The notes below the pieces were generated by a model, which had not been told where the DNA came from, made no database searches, and saw only the letters and a list, made by a program, of their open reading frames with translations. This document shows, in pieces, positions 61,016 to 64,000 of a stretch of 64,000 nt of DNA. The position numbers were made by a program, and so were the translations under genes. Positions within the stretch are counted from its first letter, which is position 1. Every line of letters begins with the position of its first letter. This DNA is from Dyadobacter sp. CY343 (lineage in GTDB: Bacteria > Bacteroidota > Bacteroidia > Cytophagales > Spirosomataceae), in NCBI RefSeq assembly GCF_021390335.1, contig NZ_JAJUXK010000005.1, forward strand, positions 62,001 to 126,000, in the 5' to 3' direction.

Positions 61016-61966
61016 TCAGGCAGCATTCGTAGCCAGCGTTTTCGGTTTCCGGTATTTGTGCAAATTAATTAATAATACGCTGCCCAGGATCACGATCAGG
61101 CCCGAGATCTGTAACGGACTAATGCTTTCTTTGGCAAAAAATATCCCTAATAACACCGCTACGACCGGATTGACGTATGCATAGGTACTTACCTTGGTGG
61201 CAGGCTGGACTTTTAAAAGCCAGACGTAAGCACTGAATCCGAGGATCGACCCAAAAATGATCAGGTAAACGGCCGCACCCCACGCGCCGGCCGGCACAGC
61301 AGCAGGATCAAAACTTTTCAATTCGCCCGTGAAAAGTACCCCGGGAATGAATGCAATACCGGCGGCAAACATTTGCCAGGTGGAATTGACAGTGGCAGAA
61401 TCAGTCCCCGACTGGTATTTCGAATACAAGGAACCACCCGCCCACGCCATTGATCCCAGTACCACCAGGCCCATCGCGAAAAGATCACGCGAGCTGTTAA
61501 GCGACGACATCGACGCCAGGATTTTCTCGTAAAACAATAATATTACCCCCGCAAAACCGATCAGCAGCCCAATGATCGTGGAACGGTTTGTCAAGTTTTC
61601 CGACCATTTCGGCTTGTCGAGCAACACAAACCAGAGCGGCGACGATGATACCATAATCGCGACCATCGCACTCGGCAGAAACTGTTCTACCCAGATCACG
61701 ACGCCATTTCCTACAAAAAGTAACAGCAAGCCCGTCACGATTGCCGGTTTGATGACTCTGAGAGAAAATACCTTTTCACCTCTTGCCAAACTCCACGCCA
61801 GCATGATCATGCCCGCGATCAGAAAGCGGAAGGCGCCCAGAAAGAACGGAGGCAGGCCTTCGAGGGCTTTTTGAATGAAGAAATAGGTCGAGCCCCATAC
61901 AATGTAAACTGTGGCAAAAGCCAATACAACCAGGGTTGTGGAAGGAGTTTTGTTGTCGGTTTGCAT
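61016..61966 (-). CDS. EamA-family (DMT) transporter
   Basis: The 316-residue membrane protein has ten predicted helices and two EamA halves: YIVWGSTYFFIQKALEGLPP with FFLGAFRFLIAGMIMLAW, and MAWAGGSLYSKYQSG with YAYVNPVVAVLLGIFFAKES. DMT transporters export amino acids or metabolites. It lies 6 nt after the Lrp/AsnC gene on the same strand, and such pairs are common for amino-acid export controlled by an Lrp-type regulator. Confidence 0.92.
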   Translation of the reverse strand: MQTDNKTPSTTLVVLAFATVYIVWGSTYFFIQKALEGLPPFFLGAFRFLIAGMIMLAWSLARGEKVFSLRVIKPAIVTGLLLLFVGNGVVIWVEQFLPSAMVAIMVSSSPLWFVLLDKPKWSENLTNRSTIIGLLIGFAGVILLFYEKILASMSSLNSSRDLFAMGLVVLGSMAWAGGSLYSKYQSGTDSATVNSTWQMFAAGIAFIPGVLFTGELKSFDPAAVPAGAWGAAVYLIIFGSILGFSAYVWLLKVQPATKVSTYAYVNPVVAVLLGIFFAKESISPLQISGLIVILGSVLLINLHKYRKPKTLATNAA

Positions 61967-61972
61967 GTTCGT

Positions 61973-62449
61973 TTATTTTTCTGGAATGACTAATAATTGT
62001 TCTTCTTTGACAGTTTCGAGAACGATCGTGGTGCGTGTAGATAAGATTTTCGGGATTTTGCTGAAAGAGTTACGCATTAATTCCATCAGCGACGCGGAGT
62101 CGGTTGTGCGCACTTTCACGAGGTAGCAATCCTCGCCGGCAATGTGGTGCACTTCCTGTACTTCGGGGATTTTTGCAAACTCTTTCGCCGTATCATTGCT
62201 GCCCATTCCTTCGGATGATCTGACCGAAATGAACGCGAGCAGACTTTGCTGCAATGCCGCGGGATTGATCCGGGTTGTGTACTGTACGATCACATTCTTC
62301 TGTTCCAATTTCTTGACCCGCTCCAAAACAGCAGAAGGCGCCATTTCAAGCTCCCTCGCCAGATCTGCATTGGTAATCCGCGCATTTTCCTGCATCAGCC
62401 GCAGGATATTCAGGTCTGTTTTGTCAAGTGTAAATTCAGCAGGGCTCAT
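61973..62449 (-). CDS. Lrp/AsnC-family regulator
   Basis: The 158-residue protein has the N-terminal HTH (LDKTDLNILRLMQENARITN with ADLARELEMAPSAVLERVKK) and the C-terminal RAM domain (FISVRSSEGMGSNDTAKEFA, VQEVHHIAGEDCYLVKV and STRTTIVLE). It should sense an amino acid and control the EamA transporter encoded directly downstream. A 15-bp site matching the Lrp consensus lies 23 nt upstream of its start. Confidence 0.95.
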   Translation of the reverse strand: MSPAEFTLDKTDLNILRLMQENARITNADLARELEMAPSAVLERVKKLEQKNVIVQYTTRINPAALQQSLLAFISVRSSEGMGSNDTAKEFAKIPEVQEVHHIAGEDCYLVKVRTTDSASLMELMRNSFSKIPKILSTRTTIVLETVKEEQLLVIPEK

Positions 62450-62471
62450 ATTCGCTCAATATTACGTTTGT

Positions 62472-62486
62472 CTGAATATTGTTCAG
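62472..62486. promoter_or_regulatory. Candidate Lrp-type operator CTGAATATTGTTCAG
   Basis: A 15-bp palindrome (arms CTGAA/TTCAG) that fits the known Lrp consensus YAGHAWATTWTDCTR. It lies between the Lrp gene and the UbiA/PKS gene and may control both. Confidence 0.55.
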
Positions 62487-62598
62487 TAAATGTATCTTTT
62501 TTATGTATAAAATACTGCATATATGTATGTATTTCGCTTATAGTTCTGTTTAGTCTGGATTTTTTACAATTGTTGCAATGTGTGCCTGAACAGTTGGA

Positions 62599-62620
62599 CC
62601 GAATATTTCTTTATATTCGG
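62599..62620 (+). promoter_or_regulatory. Hairpin at the start codon of the UbiA/PKS gene
   Basis: CCGAATAT (62599-62606) pairs perfectly with ATATTCGG (62613-62620) around 6 nt. It ends 2 nt before the ATG at 62623, so it would hide the ribosome site in mRNA, or serve as a protein-binding palindrome in DNA. Confidence 0.5.
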
Positions 62621-62622
62621 TT

Positions 62623-64000
62623 ATGCGCATCGACGGTAATACCATTAAGCTCCTGAGAATCCCATTCTCGTTCTTTTTGATGCCGCTTTTTCTGTTTGCG
62701 TACAGCCAGGCAGAAACGGTGGTGCATCGGCAGGCGCTCTGGGCTTTTTTGATCATTCATCTGCTTGTATATCCGGCCAGTAACGGTTACAACAGTTTCG
62801 TCGACCGGGACGAGGAGAGTATTGGCGGACTTGAAAAACCGCCGCTGCCTACGAAGGATTTGTTTTATCTAACCGTTTTAATGGACGCTGCCTCAATCTT
62901 ATTGGCGCTTCTCTTCGTAAATACTTTGTTTGCAGTTTGTCTGATCTTATATATTGCTGCGTCGCGGGCTTACAGTTCCCGGCAAATACGGTTGAAGAAA
63001 TATCCTTACGCGGGTTTTCTCACAGTCGTGTTTTTTCAGGGCGCGTTTACCTATTATATGTCGATCGTCGGCATTTCCGGAAAGGTGCTGGAAATGAGTC
63101 CCGCAAACTGGTACGTGCTATTGGGCTGCTCATTCCAGATCGCGGGTGCTTATCCGCTCACACAGGTTTATCAGCACCGGCAAGACCTGAAAGACGGGAT
63201 CGTTACGCTGAGCTACAAGCTAGGCTACATCGGGACATTCGTGTTCACCGCGCTGATGTTTTTGCTCTGCAATAGCTTTTATTATTTGTATTTTACGACC
63301 AACAAACTTGGAATGATTTTTTTCATTGTCCAGGTGTTTTTCTTACCGATCGTGGTCTACTTCGGATATTGGTTTTATCTGGTAAAAAAGGATAGGGGAG
63401 AGGCTAATTTCAGGAACACGATGCGGATGAACTGGGTGGCGGCGATCTGCATGAATAGTTGTTTCATCATATTAATTATTATTAACAGGATTCCTTTGAG
63501 TTATATATCAGCAATTGAGACCGCCGTTCCGGACCATCGTTATTCGCAGGAAACATTAGCTTCATTTTATTCGGGATCGACCGACGATTTGATCACCAAA
63601 AGGAAGATCAAGGTAGTAGCGGGTAAAACGGGGATCGAAACACGGTATTCTGTCATCGCAGATTTTGACAAACAACCGGAGCAATACGAATTTTTTAATA
63701 AATCGGTTGACTTGCTACCCGAGCCCGGATTGGGCCGCCGCATGCAGCTTTACCAGGAACACGCCACAAAACTTTCCTTGCAGGCAGTCAATAAGATCAG
63801 GGGATTTGAGCAGATAAAAGGTCAAATTACACATTTGATCACGGTAACCTGTACGGGCTTGTTTGCGCCAGGGCTGGATGTGGAACTGATGCGGGAGCTT
63901 AATCTGCCGCCTTCCATTCAGCGGAGCAGTGTCAATTTTATGGGCTGCAATGCGGCGATCATTGCTTTGAAACAGGCCGATACCATTTGTCGTACAACCC
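62623..64000 (+). CDS. UbiA prenyltransferase fused to type III polyketide synthase, cut at the window edge
   Basis: ATG at 62623 opens a frame of 459 codons without a stop up to the window end. Residues 1-about 290 form a UbiA-type membrane prenyltransferase: first metal motif YPASNGYNSFVDRDEESIGG, second motif QVYQHRQDLKDGIVTLSYKL, about eight to nine helices, the last being WVAAICMNSCFIILIIIN. Only three residues (R-I-P) later the sequence becomes a type III polyketide synthase: LSYISAIETAVPDHRYSQET, TVTCTGLFAPGLDVELMREL and the nucleophile Cys442 in SVNFMGCNAAIIALKQAD. The His/Asn of the PKS triad lie outside the window. Separate genes of these two kinds are common neighbours in Bacteroidota; a TTG at 63496 could be a separate start of the PKS. 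Confidence 0.85.
   Translation, partial: MRIDGNTIKLLRIPFSFFLMPLFLFAYSQAETVVHRQALWAFLIIHLLVYPASNGYNSFVDRDEESIGGLEKPPLPTKDLFYLTVLMDAASILLALLFVNTLFAVCLILYIAASRAYSSRQIRLKKYPYAGFLTVVFFQGAFTYYMSIVGISGKVLEMSPANWYVLLGCSFQIAGAYPLTQVYQHRQDLKDGIVTLSYKLGYIGTFVFTALMFLLCNSFYYLYFTTNKLGMIFFIVQVFFLPIVVYFGYWFYLVKKDRGEANFRNTMRMNWVAAICMNSCFIILIIINRIPLSYISAIETAVPDHRYSQETLASFYSGSTDDLITKRKIKVVAGKTGIETRYSVIADFDKQPEQYEFFNKSVDLLPEPGLGRRMQLYQEHATKLSLQAVNKIRGFEQIKGQITHLITVTCTGLFAPGLDVELMRELNLPPSIQRSSVNFMGCNAAIIALKQADTICRTT

Overview
The window looks like a chromosomal segment of a Bacteroidota bacterium, most likely a Cytophagales member close to Dyadobacter (inference). The grounds are paired SusC/SusD genes, a hybrid two-component regulator, TonB receptor plus DUF4249, DUF2723 and DUF4097 proteins, start codons with almost no Shine-Dalgarno sequence, frequent TTG starts, and promoters of the TTTG / TAnnTTTG type. 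It carries no phage, transposase or CRISPR array.

Layout. Positions 1-700 hold the start of a VWA-type membrane gene (minus strand) and a tRNA cluster (Ser, Pro, Arg) with a decayed tRNA-Thr. Positions 0.8-6.1 kb hold small lipoproteins, an SMI1/KNR4 protein and a TonB receptor/DUF4249 pair. Positions 6.2-17.1 kb (minus strand) are a polysaccharide utilisation locus: hybrid two-component regulator, SusC, SusD and a GH30-like glycosidase. After tRNA-Asp, an LLM flavin enzyme and a lone receiver protein comes a long plus-strand run (19.1-33.2 kb). It holds two tandem TldD/TldE protease pairs, DUF4159, MoxR ATPase, DUF58, a BatA-like protein and two large membrane proteins, interrupted by GC-rich palindromes and octamer microsatellites.

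Positions 34-38 kb hold a small HTH operon and an ECF sigma / anti-sigma-like / DUF4097 operon. Positions 38.5-44.1 kb hold a histidine kinase, a LuxR-type regulator and a 43-residue membrane protein, then a DUF2723 glycosyltransferase-like protein. Positions 44.2-52.8 kb are mixed: a GH13 trehalose-synthase-like enzyme, an ankyrin protein, a secreted protein, HxlR/DoxX, DUF899, a Ser/Thr/Pro-rich secreted protein, ThuA, and a Phd/PIN toxin-antitoxin pair.

The most interesting part is 52.8-61 kb. A substrate-binding protein followed by three sulfatases, and a SAM-riboswitch-controlled cysteine desulfurase operon, share the same promoter-operator layout (TTG-N20-CTTTG followed directly by a 17-bp palindrome). 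Each has a tiny reading frame with clustered cysteine codons (ending RLACCCLVK and SRKACCFCWKF) about 70 nt before the first gene. This suggests a sulfur-starvation regulon combining a repressor, a riboswitch and cysteine-codon leader peptides. The window ends in a second unusual object: one open frame joining a UbiA-type prenyltransferase directly to a type III polyketide synthase.
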